Assembly: GCF_003627815.1 (NCBI RefSeq)
Contig: NZ_CP032698.1
Span: 1,116,001-1,180,000 of the forward strand
Direction of reading: 5' to 3'
Length of the DNA stretch: 64,000 bases
Source of the DNA: Streptomyces hundungensis
GTDB taxonomy: Bacteria; Actinomycetota; Actinomycetes; Streptomycetales; Streptomycetaceae
The translations under genes were made by a program, and so were the position numbers. Shown one piece after another: positions 17,617 to 27,656 of the stretch. The notes under the pieces were generated by a model. The model saw only the letters and a list, made by a program, of their open reading frames with translations, was not told the DNA's origin and searched no databases. Position 1 is the first letter of the stretch, and each line of letters starts with the position of its first letter.

Positions 17617-18807
17617 TCATGCGTTCTCCCGGACCGGCCTGCGGAGCAGGTAGACGGCCGCGACCGAGGCCAGGACCGCCATGCAGGCGATGAAGGCGAG
17701 CCCCGCCCCTTCCAGGCCGAGGGGCCCCACCAGTACGCCCACCCCGATCACCGGCACCGAGATGCCCGTGTAGGCCACCACGAAGAGCGTGGAGATCACC
17801 GCGGCGCGCCGGCCCTCGGGGGATGCCTCGGCCACCGCGGACAGGGCCGCGCGAAACGTCAGGCCCTGTCCGCAGCCGCCGACCAGCGCGCTCAGCACGA
17901 TGAGCGGCAGCAGGTCCCAGCGGAGGGCCCCCGCGAGCAGCGCGAGTCCGAGCAGCAGGGCGACACAGCCCAGGGGCAGGGACCGGCGCAGCCCCACCGT
18001 CCCGACGGCCAACTGCCCGCCGGTCGAGGCGAAGAAGGCGAGCGCGACGATCAGCCCGGTCACGGCATGGTTGTGGACGCTCAGCGACTCGGTGAGGAAG
18101 GCGGGGCTCACCGAGGTGAAGACCCCGAACAGCGCGAACCCCACGAACGAGGCGATCGCCGCGGGCACGAACACCGGACGCACCTGCGGGGGCAGCCCGG
18201 GGCGCTGGGCCCGCGCGCTGCTCAGAGCCTGTCGCTCGCGGACGGTTTCGGGAAGCCACAGCACCACCGCGGCCGAGCCGATCACCAGCGCCAGGTGCAC
18301 GACGAACGGCAGCACCAGCGGCCGGCCGGCGTACTGCGCGAGCAGGCCCGCGAGCAGCGGGCCACAGCCGAGGCCGCCCATGTTGGCGGCGGTCGCCACG
18401 AACGTGGCCCGCGCGGCGCCGTCGCGCGGCGCCAGGTCCATGACGTACGCCGTGGCCGCGCCGGTGAACAGGCCGGCTGAGAGTCCCGAGAACAGCCGGC
18501 CCGCGTACAGCCAGCCCAGTCCGTTCGCGCACAGGAAGCAGACCGCGCTCGCGGCCGCGAAGCCCAGGCCCCACAGCAGCACCGGGCGCCTGCCCACCGT
18601 GTCCGACACGTTGCCCGCCAGCAGGAGCACGCCGATGACCCCGAAGGCGTAGACGGCGTACACGACCGTGACGGTCAGTTCGGAGAACCCGAACTTGTCC
18701 TGGTAGAGGCCGTACAGCGGGGTCGGCAGCGTGGTGCCGGTCATGCACACGGCGAACACCACCCCGCCGAGCAGACATTGACGCCATCCTCGAAGATCAC
18801 CGTCCAT
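17617..18807 (-). CDS. 12-helix MFS transporter (sugar-efflux/drug-type)
   Basis: 396 aa with about 12 hydrophobic helices. Motif A-like GNVSDTVGRRPVLL lies between helices 2 and 3, with a long charged loop in the middle (LPETVRERQALSSARAQ). It is convergent with the exporter at 15838-17574, whose stop is 42 bases away, and divergent from the giant gene at 18986. Substrate unknown. Confidence 0.87.
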   Translation of the reverse strand: MDGDLRGWRQCLLGGVVFAVCMTGTTLPTPLYGLYQDKFGFSELTVTVVYAVYAFGVIGVLLLAGNVSDTVGRRPVLLWGLGFAAASAVCFLCANGLGWLYAGRLFSGLSAGLFTGAATAYVMDLAPRDGAARATFVATAANMGGLGCGPLLAGLLAQYAGRPLVLPFVVHLALVIGSAAVVLWLPETVRERQALSSARAQRPGLPPQVRPVFVPAAIASFVGFALFGVFTSVSPAFLTESLSVHNHAVTGLIVALAFFASTGGQLAVGTVGLRRSLPLGCVALLLGLALLAGALRWDLLPLIVLSALVGGCGQGLTFRAALSAVAEASPEGRRAAVISTLFVVAYTGISVPVIGVGVLVGPLGLEGAGLAFIACMAVLASVAAVYLLRRPVRENA

Positions 18808-18985
18808 GCCACCGAAGGTAGCGCCGCGAACCGCTCCGCTCCGGTCCGGCGGGAGGGGCGCGCCGACGGGGGGTTCGCCCGGGCGTGCCGCATCGTGTGG
18901 ATCGACGTATCCGCGCACTGCGCAGGCGGGTCGCCACGCCCACGGCCGGTCGGCCTGCCGCTCGCACTCCCCCGAGGCGTTGTCA

Positions 18986-21900
18986 GTGGCGCGTGCGACC
19001 ATCCAGTGCATGATCGTCTCGCTCGACTCCCTGGTGCCGACCGCCGGTACGCATGTCTCGACCACGTACGCCGACTGGGTCGCGGCCCACGACCCGGGCG
19101 CGGCCGGGGCCGCACGCGGCCTGGTCGAGGAGATGTCCCGCGAGCTCGGCCGGACCTGGGACAAGCCCGGCCGGTTCCTCGACACCATGACGGCCCGCGC
19201 ACGGCGGCTGCCGCCGGCTCATCTGCCGTGGTTCTGGGACACGGTGGGGCACCGCCTGATCGGTTACGGGAGCCGCCCGGGCGGGCGGGCCTACGCGGCG
19301 GCGCGAGCGGCCGAGGCCGAGCACGGGCTGCCGGTCGATCCGGGCTACCGCAGGGCCAACGCGCTGCTGTTCGCCGCGGGCGGTGCCATGCCCGCCAAGG
19401 AGTTCGGGGCGCATCAGCGCTTCCTGGCCGAGACGCTGGAGCCGGCCGCGGCCCATGCGGCGCTGGACGCGTTCCTGACGGCGTGGGCGAGCTCCGCCGC
19501 CGACCTGCCGGCGGATCTGGTGCGCCGGATACGGGCCTCGGCGAAGGCGGCCGGGCACGGGGACGAGGAGGTGGCACGACTGGTCGGCGCGATCTTGTCC
19601 GTCACCCGGAAGAAGTCGGTGCCCGACGCCCTCCTGACCGCCGCGCTCCCGATTCTGACGAACCATCAGCCGACGGACACGGTCGCGGCCGGTCTCATCG
19701 AGATGTTTCCGACCGGGACCACCGACGGCGGGCCGTGGCTGCGGATGCTCATCGGCTGCGGCGCGACGCGGGCCCTGGAGGACGGCCGGGTCGTCCCCGA
19801 GGGCGGTCCGCACCAGTGGGTCGGCATGTTCCTCCACATGTACCAGTACGCCGCGCAGCCGGGCGGCGGGGTGGCGCGGCAGCCGCTGCCCGTCGAATTC
19901 CTCGATCTGGTCGGCCGGTTGGGGCCCGGGCTTCGGGCGGCGGGCGCGCCGGTGACGGTGCACACCACCCGCCACCACCACCAGGGCGTCGACGCGGACG
20001 TGCTGGACGCCCTGCTGGCGGCGGGGGTGGCGGTCGTCGATCCGGGTCCGGAGATCCGCATGCGGTTCTGGGGCGAGCGGTCCCGGCGCGACCTCGCCGC
20101 ACTGGCCGCCGACCCGGTCTTCGGCCCCCGCCTCGAGGGGACCGTCCACCAAGGTCTCCTGCCGAACTGGTCGTCCGCGCACCGCAGGCCCGGATCGGCG
20201 GTGACGCTGCTTCCGGGCAACGAGGGCATCGCGCACGGGGTGGCCGCCCGGGTCGGCAAGCTCGTCGACACGGTGGCGGGCGGTGGCATGGCCGGCGCGG
20301 AGGAGGCGGTGGCCGAGCTGGAGACCCTGCTCGACCGGCCGACGGTGGGGGCGCTCGGCGGGATCGTCGACGCCCTCGCCGATGCGGGCGCGGCGGGCGC
20401 GCTGCGCCGTTCACTGGCGGCGGGCCTGCCCGAGGAACTGGCCTGGCCGGCCCTGGAGACGGTGTACGCGCGGTTCGCGGCGCAGGCCGGGCCCGAGGAG
20501 GCGGGGCGGGCTCTGCCCGGCGTGGCCGGGGTGACCTCCACCTGGCCGGTCCTGACGGTCTTCGGGTCCGACCGGGCGGTCGCCGTCGGCCCCGACGGGG
20601 AGCGCGGTTCGTGCCGCTTCACCGTGCCGTCGGACGCGACGATGTTCGCCGTTCACTACGTGGGCGGCTCGTTCCTGGTGAGCTGGACGACACGGCCCAA
20701 CCCCTACCACTGCGACACCGCCTTCTGGGCCGACCGCCCCGGCCAGCCGTTCACCCCGGACGAGACGGGGGGCCTGGTGCCGTTCGGCGGCCGGCTGGAC
20801 GGGGCGTACGGCTTCCAGTTCGAGACCGCCGACGGTCGCGGCCGGCACGGCGGCCTGCGGGTGCTGCGCGCGGGCGGCACGGAGGGCATCGACCGGGACG
20901 AGTTGCAGCTCGGCGACGGCTCCCGGGTGTGGACCAACGCCGTCTATGGGGGCCGCGCCTGGGAGGTGGTGGACCCGGCCACCGGGGAGCGCCGGGGTCC
21001 GGCGCCGCTGCCCGACTTCCCGGGCCGCGCCGTGGCCGACGACCCCTCGGAGGAGGGCATGACTCTCGCGCGAGAAGCCCTTCAACTGGCGCTGCTCCCG
21101 GCCGAGTTGACGGACTCGCCGCTGGGCTGCCGCAACGGGCTTGTCGGGACACGGGTGTTGTTCCGCACCCGGCACCGCGACCACGCGCCCGATCACTTCC
21201 TGGTGGAGAGCGTGGACGGACGCACCGCCCGCTTCGACATCGACCGCCCGGGACAGTCGCCCTGGGGGCTGTGGGCGCCGCCGGAAGGCGCCGCCGAGGA
21301 CGTGGTGCTGGCCGAGGCGGAGACCCGGACCGGGGTGCGCGCGTACGCGGCCGACGGCGTGCTGCTGTGGGAGCTCGACGGCCACCGCTCACCCCGCCAC
21401 CCCGAGGGGCGGCCCGCCCGACGGGTCACCGTGTCGACGGGCGTCGCCCTGCCCCCGGCGTTCTGGTACCTGCTGGTGACCCGGGACGCGGCCGGTTCCC
21501 GGGCGCTGAGAACCGTGCGGCACGAGACGGGGGACGCCCTGCTGACGGCCGCGTTCGACGGCGCGGAAGCGCTGCACGCGGCGGTGGCCCGGGAGTTGCC
21601 GGGGATCACGGATCCGGTGCTCGCCGGGGCCGTCGCGGCCGTGGCCTCGCGGGCCGCCCGGGTGGAGGAGCGTCGGCGCGCGCTGCACCGGCGGGCCGTG
21701 GTGCTCGCCGAGGCGCCCCCGGCCCTGCCGCGCGGTTCCGCGCCGGACACCGAGCTGATGCCGGCGCTCTTCGGGCTCGTCGAGGACGGCGAGCGTGACC
21801 CCTGGCGGCGGCAGCCGGACAGTACGCGGCCCGCGACGCTGAACGCGCTGGCCGCCGACGGCGCCTGCTTGGCGGGGACCATCACCGAGGAGGTGCGCCG

Positions 21901-23767
21901 GCTTTCGCCGCCCGCGCCGCCGTGCGACTGGTCGCAGTTGCTGGGCGCCATCGACGCCGCCGCGTGGCGCGCATGGGTGGCGCCGACCCCCGAGGCCGAG
22001 CGTGCCGCGCTGCTCGCGCTCCTCGACACCTGGGCCGAGCAGCCCTTCGCCCGCGCGGGCAGCCGGTGGTGGGTGGGCCGCACCTCCGATGCCGCAGCCC
22101 TGGACGGATGGCGGGCGGCCGGAACTCCCGTGACTTCGGCGGGAGTTCGGGCCGGTGGCGCGCAGCGCTGGTTCGTGGCGCCCGCGTCAAAGGATCCGGG
22201 TGACGACCCGGTGCCGACGGCCGTCCAGGCACGGCTGGTCACGGTGGAGCGGGACGACACCGCGCGGCTGCGGGCCCTGGTGGCGGCGGTCGGCACGCAC
22301 GGCCCGGTGCCGGTGCCCGAGTCGGCGGTCGCGCGCTTCGCCGAACTCACGGGCGTACGGCGCCCGGTGGCCCGGCTCGTGCTGGCCGGCTTCGTCGGCA
22401 GGCCGGACCGGGAGGAGGACACCGCCCTGGTGCGCAAGGCTCCCTACCGGGCGACGCCGCTGACGGCCGCCGCGTACGACCGTCTCCGCGCCCGGCTCGG
22501 CCCGGCCGGTCCCCGGGCCGTGCTCGCCGCCGCCCTGCCCGAGGAACCCGCGGAACTGTGGGCACCGGGCGGGGTCGAGGCGGCCGCGGAGCGGATGGCG
22601 GAGGTGTGGCGGGAGCTGGTCGGAGCGCTGCCCCCCGTGCACGACGAGGCGGCCGACACCCTGGAGGGCGCCCTCGGCCTCGGTGAGGTGTGGGCCCGTC
22701 GCCTCGCGGGCGGGTATGAGGCCGCCTCCGACGCCACCGTGGAAGCGGCCGGCTGGGAGCTGGCGGCGACGGCGTACAGCACGGGCGTCGAGGTGCGGGC
22801 CGTACCGCCGGCCGGGCGCCAACTGCCGTACGGCACCCGGGTGGGCGTGGCGTACCGGGACCTGGCGAGCGCGCTGGTGTGGGCGTGGACGGACCGGCCG
22901 GTGGGCGATCCCGCGGTGGCGGGGGCGACGGCCCTGTACGAGCGGCTGCGGGCCGAGCTGGATCGTCCGGAGCTGCTGATGGCGCTGACCCATGGGCGCG
23001 TCAAGGACACGCCGGAGCGGATCGCGGAGCGGTTCGGCCCCGCGCGGCTGCCGGTGGCCGCCGACACCCGTAAGGAGCAGGGCCCGGTCCCGTCGACCGC
23101 GTACGACTGGGGGCCGCTGGTGGTGTGCGCACCCGGTGGCGACAGCTTCCTGCGGCCCGCGGTCGCCGCCGACCCCGAGGTGTGGCAGCGGGTCGGGGAA
23201 GTCACCGATCTCGCCGAGGAACTCGACCGGGTGGCCCCCTTGCTGGCCGGTGGCGCTCTGGAGCGGATGATGCGGCGGTCGCGGTCGGGAGCGGTGCCGG
23301 TCGGGGCGTACGAGACGGATCCGCGCCAGTCCTGCCCGGGCCTGGTCGCCGAGGTGGCGCGGGAGCTGGGGGTCGGTGGGGACGCCGCGGCCCTCTACCT
23401 CCAATTGGCGACGCTCGCCGCACCCACCGACCGCGCCGTGCGGCGCTGGAACGGCTGGTCGGCCAAGCGCCACAGGGAGGTGTGCGCCGAGGTGCTCGGC
23501 ACGGGCAGGGTGGTTCAGGCCAAGCGGGCACGGGCCGGCCGGAGCCTGTTCCTGCCCGGCCCATGGACCGAACTCAAGGCCCCGCACCTGCCGTTGGAGA
23601 CCGCGAAGCTTGCCCCGCACGCGGTGCGCCCGCTGTGGGGCAACCAGATCCTCGCCCCGTTCGGCCGCGTCCTGCCGACGGCGCCGCTTCACGAGATGTT
23701 CGCTGACGCGTGGGCGCGGCTGGCGATGGCCGGCGGGGTGGGCGCTCCTGACATGGCGCCGTCGTAG
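18986..23767 (+). CDS. Very large (about 1,590 aa) cytoplasmic protein of unknown function
   Basis: No signal peptide, no membrane helix and no nucleotide-binding loop that I can see. The first ~490 residues look helical. Residues about 500-640 look beta-rich, with GSFLVSWTTRPNPYHCDTAFW and GRLDGAYGFQFETADG. A second beta-rich stretch is near 740-830. The last ~700 residues are helical again. The middle resembles nothing I can name with confidence. Two starts are plausible: GTG 18986 (GAGG 8 bases upstream, chosen) and ATG 19010 (MIVSLDSLVP, no ribosome site). It is convergent with the ProP-like gene, only 8 bases between stops. Base composition matches its neighbours, so recent transfer is not suggested. 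Confidence 0.85.
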   Translation: MARATIQCMIVSLDSLVPTAGTHVSTTYADWVAAHDPGAAGAARGLVEEMSRELGRTWDKPGRFLDTMTARARRLPPAHLPWFWDTVGHRLIGYGSRPGGRAYAAARAAEAEHGLPVDPGYRRANALLFAAGGAMPAKEFGAHQRFLAETLEPAAAHAALDAFLTAWASSAADLPADLVRRIRASAKAAGHGDEEVARLVGAILSVTRKKSVPDALLTAALPILTNHQPTDTVAAGLIEMFPTGTTDGGPWLRMLIGCGATRALEDGRVVPEGGPHQWVGMFLHMYQYAAQPGGGVARQPLPVEFLDLVGRLGPGLRAAGAPVTVHTTRHHHQGVDADVLDALLAAGVAVVDPGPEIRMRFWGERSRRDLAALAADPVFGPRLEGTVHQGLLPNWSSAHRRPGSAVTLLPGNEGIAHGVAARVGKLVDTVAGGGMAGAEEAVAELETLLDRPTVGALGGIVDALADAGAAGALRRSLAAGLPEELAWPALETVYARFAAQAGPEEAGRALPGVAGVTSTWPVLTVFGSDRAVAVGPDGERGSCRFTVPSDATMFAVHYVGGSFLVSWTTRPNPYHCDTAFWADRPGQPFTPDETGGLVPFGGRLDGAYGFQFETADGRGRHGGLRVLRAGGTEGIDRDELQLGDGSRVWTNAVYGGRAWEVVDPATGERRGPAPLPDFPGRAVADDPSEEGMTLAREALQLALLPAELTDSPLGCRNGLVGTRVLFRTRHRDHAPDHFLVESVDGRTARFDIDRPGQSPWGLWAPPEGAAEDVVLAEAETRTGVRAYAADGVLLWELDGHRSPRHPEGRPARRVTVSTGVALPPAFWYLLVTRDAAGSRALRTVRHETGDALLTAAFDGAEALHAAVARELPGITDPVLAGAVAAVASRAARVEERRRALHRRAVVLAEAPPALPRGSAPDTELMPALFGLVEDGERDPWRRQPDSTRPATLNALAADGACLAGTITEEVRRLSPPAPPCDWSQLLGAIDAAAWRAWVAPTPEAERAALLALLDTWAEQPFARAGSRWWVGRTSDAAALDGWRAAGTPVTSAGVRAGGAQRWFVAPASKDPGDDPVPTAVQARLVTVERDDTARLRALVAAVGTHGPVPVPESAVARFAELTGVRRPVARLVLAGFVGRPDREEDTALVRKAPYRATPLTAAAYDRLRARLGPAGPRAVLAAALPEEPAELWAPGGVEAAAERMAEVWRELVGALPPVHDEAADTLEGALGLGEVWARRLAGGYEAASDATVEAAGWELAATAYSTGVEVRAVPPAGRQLPYGTRVGVAYRDLASALVWAWTDRPVGDPAVAGATALYERLRAELDRPELLMALTHGRVKDTPERIAERFGPARLPVAADTRKEQGPVPSTAYDWGPLVVCAPGGDSFLRPAVAADPEVWQRVGEVTDLAEELDRVAPLLAGGALERMMRRSRSGAVPVGAYETDPRQSCPGLVAEVARELGVGGDAAALYLQLATLAAPTDRAVRRWNGWSAKRHREVCAEVLGTGRVVQAKRARAGRSLFLPGPWTELKAPHLPLETAKLAPHAVRPLWGNQILAPFGRVLPTAPLHEMFADAWARLAMAGGVGAPDMAPS

Positions 23768-23775
23768 GAGGGGCG

Positions 23776-25416
23776 TCAGCCGCGCCGGTCCTTGCGGTCG
23801 CGGCCGTCCGAGCGGTGGGGCAGGTGCGGCAGGTGGCCCTGGCGCAGCTGGAGCCAGATGTCGCGGGCCCGGCGGCCCGCATGGGTGCGGCTCTGGGCCA
23901 CCATCTCGCGGGCCTCCTCCTCGGTCTCGACCATCGCGGACGATCCCCGCAGCGGTTTGCCCGCGGTTTCGCGCAGGAACAGGGCCGAGATCACGCCGAT
24001 CACGCCCGCGGCCATGAGGTAGTAGGCGGGCACGAGTTCATTGCCGGTCGCGTCGACGAGGGCGGAGGCCACGAGCGGGGTGGTGCCGCCGAACAGGGAC
24101 ACGGAGAAGTTGAACGCGAGGGACAGCCCGCCGTAGCGCAGATGGGTCGGGAAGAGCGCGGGCAGGGTGGCCGCGCTGGTCCCGGCGAAGCACACCAGGA
24201 ACAGCCCGAGGACGGCGCAGCCGATGGCGGGCAGGACGACGCCGCCCTGGCGGATGAGCTGGAAGACGGGCACCGAGAAGACGACCATCGCGGCCCCGGC
24301 CCACAGGAAGAGCGGGCGGCGGCCGTAGCGGTCCGACGACCGGCCGACGACCGTGATGGTGAGGGCGACGAACACCATCGTGCCGAGGACGAGGAGCTGC
24401 GCGGTGAGCTCGGATTGGCCCAGCGTGGTGCTCATGTAGGTCGGCAGATAGGAGGTCACCATGTAGTTGGTGACGTTGTAGAGCAGCACCAGGCCGATGC
24501 AGACGAGCATGGCCTGCCAGTGGTGGGTGAAGACCTCCTTGAGCCGGCCCTTGCCCGACATGCGTGCCTGTTCCAGGCGTTCTTGCTCCTCGGGGGTGAC
24601 GCCGCCCCGCGCGGACTCCCGCCGTCCTCGCTCCTCGGCCTCCTGGAACGCGGGCGTCTCGTCCAGCTTGAGCCGCATGTAGAGGCCGATGAGCCCGAGC
24701 GGCCCGGCGACGTAGAACGGGATCCGCCATCCCCAGTCGACCATCTGGTCCTCGGTCAGGAGCCCGGTCAGAACGGTCACCATGCCGGAGCCGAGCGAGT
24801 AGCCGACGAAGGTGCCGAAGTCGAGCCAGCTGCCGAGGAAGCCCCGCATCCGGTCGGGCGAGTACTCGGCGATGTACGTGGTGGCACCGGCGTACTCACC
24901 GCCGGTCGAGAAGCCCTGCACCAGTCGGCAGGCCAGCAGCAGGATGGGCGCGGCGAGGCCGATGGACTTGTAGCCCGGCAGGAAGCCCACCGCGAAGGTG
25001 CTGATCGCCATCATGATCATGGTGACGGCGAGGACCTTCTGGCGTCCCACGCGGTCGCCGAGCGGGCCGAACACGAGCCCGCCGAGCGGCCGGACGAGGA
25101 AGGCGGCGGCGAACGTCGCGAACGTCGAGATGACCTGGGCGCCCGGCGAACTCGACGGGAAGAAGACCTTGCCGAGGGTGGCGGCGACATAGGCGTAGAC
25201 ACCGAAGTCGAACCACTCCATGGTGTTGCCGAGCGCGGCGGCCGACACGGCCCGGCGCACGGCGGGCTTGTCGGCCACCTTGACGTCGTCCGCGCTCAGG
25301 CTCTTCTTGCGACGGCGCAGCAGCGTCCGGACCATGCGTTCGGTCTGCGGGCTTCCCGAGCCGAACCCGCGACCTCGATCACCCGGGGGTGTGGGCCCCC
25401 GCCTGCTTGATTTCAT
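23776..25416 (-). CDS. ProP-like MFS osmoprotectant/metabolite:H+ symporter
   Basis: 546 aa from ATG 25416, or 519 aa from ATG 25335 (MVRTLLRRRKK). The first has CAGGTG 4-5 bases upstream; the second has no ribosome site but a more natural N-terminus. The metabolite:H+ symporter family is shown by GNTMEWFDFGVYAYVA in helix 1, GPLGDRVGRQKVL, and GFSTGGEYAGATTYIAE. Family members import proline, betaine, shikimate or dicarboxylates. The C-terminal tail is charged and may be the osmosensing extension known from ProP. Confidence 0.88.
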   Translation of the reverse strand: MKSSRRGPTPPGDRGRGFGSGSPQTERMVRTLLRRRKKSLSADDVKVADKPAVRRAVSAAALGNTMEWFDFGVYAYVAATLGKVFFPSSSPGAQVISTFATFAAAFLVRPLGGLVFGPLGDRVGRQKVLAVTMIMMAISTFAVGFLPGYKSIGLAAPILLLACRLVQGFSTGGEYAGATTYIAEYSPDRMRGFLGSWLDFGTFVGYSLGSGMVTVLTGLLTEDQMVDWGWRIPFYVAGPLGLIGLYMRLKLDETPAFQEAEERGRRESARGGVTPEEQERLEQARMSGKGRLKEVFTHHWQAMLVCIGLVLLYNVTNYMVTSYLPTYMSTTLGQSELTAQLLVLGTMVFVALTITVVGRSSDRYGRRPLFLWAGAAMVVFSVPVFQLIRQGGVVLPAIGCAVLGLFLVCFAGTSAATLPALFPTHLRYGGLSLAFNFSVSLFGGTTPLVASALVDATGNELVPAYYLMAAGVIGVISALFLRETAGKPLRGSSAMVETEEEAREMVAQSRTHAGRRARDIWLQLRQGHLPHLPHRSDGRDRKDRRG

Positions 25417-25695
25417 GGGCACCTGTGCGTCGTCGTCGGTGGTTGCACACCAGGCCTGGTGCGATGTACGGAGTGCTGCCGGGCCCCCGGACCGCGTGTC
25501 CCGTACCCGGCATACGTACATCAACTCTCCCCCGCGGACACGGTGCGCGCAGCGCAAGCGGGGCGGCGTGGGCGTGTCGGCGCGGACGCAGGCCGACGCG
25601 CCGGCTCGCGGCGCCGCCGCCGCGATCGTTGGCAGGGGGGTCTGTGGTCGCGCCCCCGTTCCGGCACCCCGAGCCGGGAATGATGGGGTTGCGCC

Positions 25696-26352
25696 ATGAC
25701 GACTCTGACGGTCCGTTTCTTCCAGGCCCTCGACCGCTTCCACGCCGCCCGCCCGTGGGACCACAACGCCCACTACCACCGATGGATCATGAGACAGCTC
25801 CCCCGGCGCTTCGCCAGCGCCCTGGACGTCGGTTCGGGCACGGGCGATCTGGCCCGGCTCCTGGCGGGCCGCGCCGCCTCGGTGCGGGGTCTGGACGCCG
25901 ACCCCGAGATCGTCGACAGAGCACGTGAGCTCACCCCGTCGGCGTCACGGGTGACCTTCGCCGTCGGCGACGCGCCGGGCGCGATCGCACCGGGCCCCTA
26001 TGACGTCATCACCTGCGTCGCCACCCTGCACCATCTGCCGTTCGCCGAGACCCTCGCCGCCTTTCGCCACCACCTGTCCCCCGGCGGCACGTTGGTCGTC
26101 GTGGGGCTCGCCCGCGCGCAGTCACCCGGCGACCATCTGCTGGGCGTCGCCGCCCTGGTGATGAACGTCGTCATGGCCTGGCTCAAGCACGGCGGCCGCA
26201 GGGCCGCGCGGCCGGCCTCCATGACCGCTGCCACCCGCCCGGCGACCATGACCTTCGCCGAGATCGTCGACGAGGCACGCGCGGTGCTGCCCGGAGCCCG
26301 TCTGCGGCGGCGCCTGTTCTGGCGCTACACGCTGGTGTGGCACAACCGCTGA
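25696..26352 (+). CDS. Class I SAM-dependent methyltransferase
   Basis: 218 aa. Motif I reads LDVGSGTGDLARLL (44-57); the acidic end of strand 2 is GLDADPE; motif IV is DVITCVATLHHLPF, of the UbiE/small-molecule type. A hydrophobic segment (LLGVAALVMNVVMAWL, about 150-165) may associate with the membrane. Substrate unknown. It diverges from the ProP-like gene with a 279-base gap in which I see no other gene. Confidence 0.88.
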   Translation: MTTLTVRFFQALDRFHAARPWDHNAHYHRWIMRQLPRRFASALDVGSGTGDLARLLAGRAASVRGLDADPEIVDRARELTPSASRVTFAVGDAPGAIAPGPYDVITCVATLHHLPFAETLAAFRHHLSPGGTLVVVGLARAQSPGDHLLGVAALVMNVVMAWLKHGGRRAARPASMTAATRPATMTFAEIVDEARAVLPGARLRRRLFWRYTLVWHNR

Positions 26353-26522
26353 CCCGGAGCGGGGGCGCGGGCCGGAACCTCATCCGCCCCCGAGCGGCGG
26401 GCGCACCCTGACGGCGCCGGTCAACCTACCCCGCGGCCGTGACGCCACCCCCATCCGAGCCGGGCGAGCGGTGGTCGGGCCCTGGGGCGCGTGAGCGGCG
26501 TCTTCCAGGGGACTCGGTGTTC

Positions 26523-27593
26523 ATGACAGAGACCTCGCACACCCGGAGTTCGTACTGGACCCGATTCCGCTCCCACCTGGCCGGCACCGCGCCACGGGAC
26601 ACGGCGGAGGCGGAGCCGGAGGAGGAACCCGGCGCCCCCACCGATCTTCCGGCCCGGTCATGGGGGGCGGTGCTGCGCCGTACCGGCCGCGAGTTCCTCG
26701 ACGACGACCTTCCCGACCGGGCGGCCGCGCTCACCTACTACGGGGTGCTGTCCCTGTTCCCCGCGCTGCTGGTGCTGGTGTCGATGCTGGGCGTCGTCGG
26801 CAGGAGCGCGACGCAGTCGCTCCTGGACAACCTGGGCCATCTCACGCCGGGCCCGGTGCACGATCTGCTCGACAGCGCCGTCCGTCAGTTGCAGGACAAC
26901 GGCGGCACCAGCGGGGTGATCGCGGTGGTGAGCCTGCTCGCCTCGATCTGGTCGGCTTCGAGCTATGTCGCCGCGTTCATCCGCGCCGCGAACGCCGTGT
27001 ACGACCTGCCGGAGGGCCGACCGGTGTGGAAACTGACGCCGCTGCGGCTGGCGTTGACGGTCACGCTGATGGTGCTGCTCGCGATCAGCGCGGTGATCGT
27101 GGTCTTTACGGGACCCCTGGCGCAGCGCGCGGGGGACGCGATCGGAGTGGGCGGCGCCGCGGTCATGACGTGGAACATCGCGAAGTGGCCGGTGCTGCTG
27201 GTCCTGGTGGTCCTCATGGTGGCTTTGCTGTTCTGGCGCGCCCCCAACGTCCATGGCCAGGGCCTGCGGTGGCTGAGCCCGGGCAGTCTGCTCGCGGTCC
27301 TGCTGTGGCTGGCGGCGTCGGGCGGCTTCGCGCTGTACGTGGCCAACTTCGGCTCGTACAACAAGACGTACGGCACGCTGGCGGGCCTCATCATCTTCCT
27401 GATCTGGCTGTGGCTGTCGAACCTGGCGATCCTGCTCGGTCTGGAGCTGGACGCGGAGCTGGCCCGTCAGCGCGCCATCAGCGACGGACTGCCCGAGGGC
27501 GAGGAGCCCTATGTGCAGCCCCGCGACACCCGGACGTGGCCGGACAAACTGCGGCGCAAGGTGAAGCGCCGCCACGGCGGACCCGGCGCCTGA
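26523..27593 (+). CDS. YihY/BrkB family inner-membrane protein
   Basis: 356 aa with about six membrane helices. Family features are FLDDDLPDRAAALTYYGVLSLFPALLVL near the first helix and GSYNKTYGTLAGLIIFLIWLWLSNLAILLG near the last. Length and topology match the UPF0761/BrkB family, whose function is not settled. The ATG at 26523 is chosen because the frame upstream reads as non-coding; AGGGGA lies about 12 bases before it. It ends in a shared terminator with the DUF5825-like gene. Confidence 0.88.
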   Translation: MTETSHTRSSYWTRFRSHLAGTAPRDTAEAEPEEEPGAPTDLPARSWGAVLRRTGREFLDDDLPDRAAALTYYGVLSLFPALLVLVSMLGVVGRSATQSLLDNLGHLTPGPVHDLLDSAVRQLQDNGGTSGVIAVVSLLASIWSASSYVAAFIRAANAVYDLPEGRPVWKLTPLRLALTVTLMVLLAISAVIVVFTGPLAQRAGDAIGVGGAAVMTWNIAKWPVLLVLVVLMVALLFWRAPNVHGQGLRWLSPGSLLAVLLWLAASGGFALYVANFGSYNKTYGTLAGLIIFLIWLWLSNLAILLGLELDAELARQRAISDGLPEGEEPYVQPRDTRTWPDKLRRKVKRRHGGPGA

Positions 27594-27610
27594 GTCGCAC
27601 CCCCGATGGT

Positions 27611-27651
27611 GCCGCCCCAACCCCCTTGTGCAGCAAGGGAATTGGGGCGGC
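27611..27651. terminator. Bidirectional terminator hairpin between convergent genes
   Basis: Outer arms GCCGCCCCAA (27611-27620) and TTGGGGCGGC (27642-27651) pair perfectly. Inside them CCCTTG and CAAGGG pair around a short loop. It fills most of the 63 bases between the BrkB-like gene (plus) and the DUF5825-like gene (minus). It seems to mark the end of the RiPP-like operon. Confidence 0.75.
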
Positions 27652-27656
27652 CGCAC

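Noticed and set aside
18778..21798. Long plus-strand frame of 1,006 codons
   Set aside because: Alternative frame inside the giant gene, very rich in Arg and Gly with no ribosome site. The other frame has normal composition and runs 1,590 codons.
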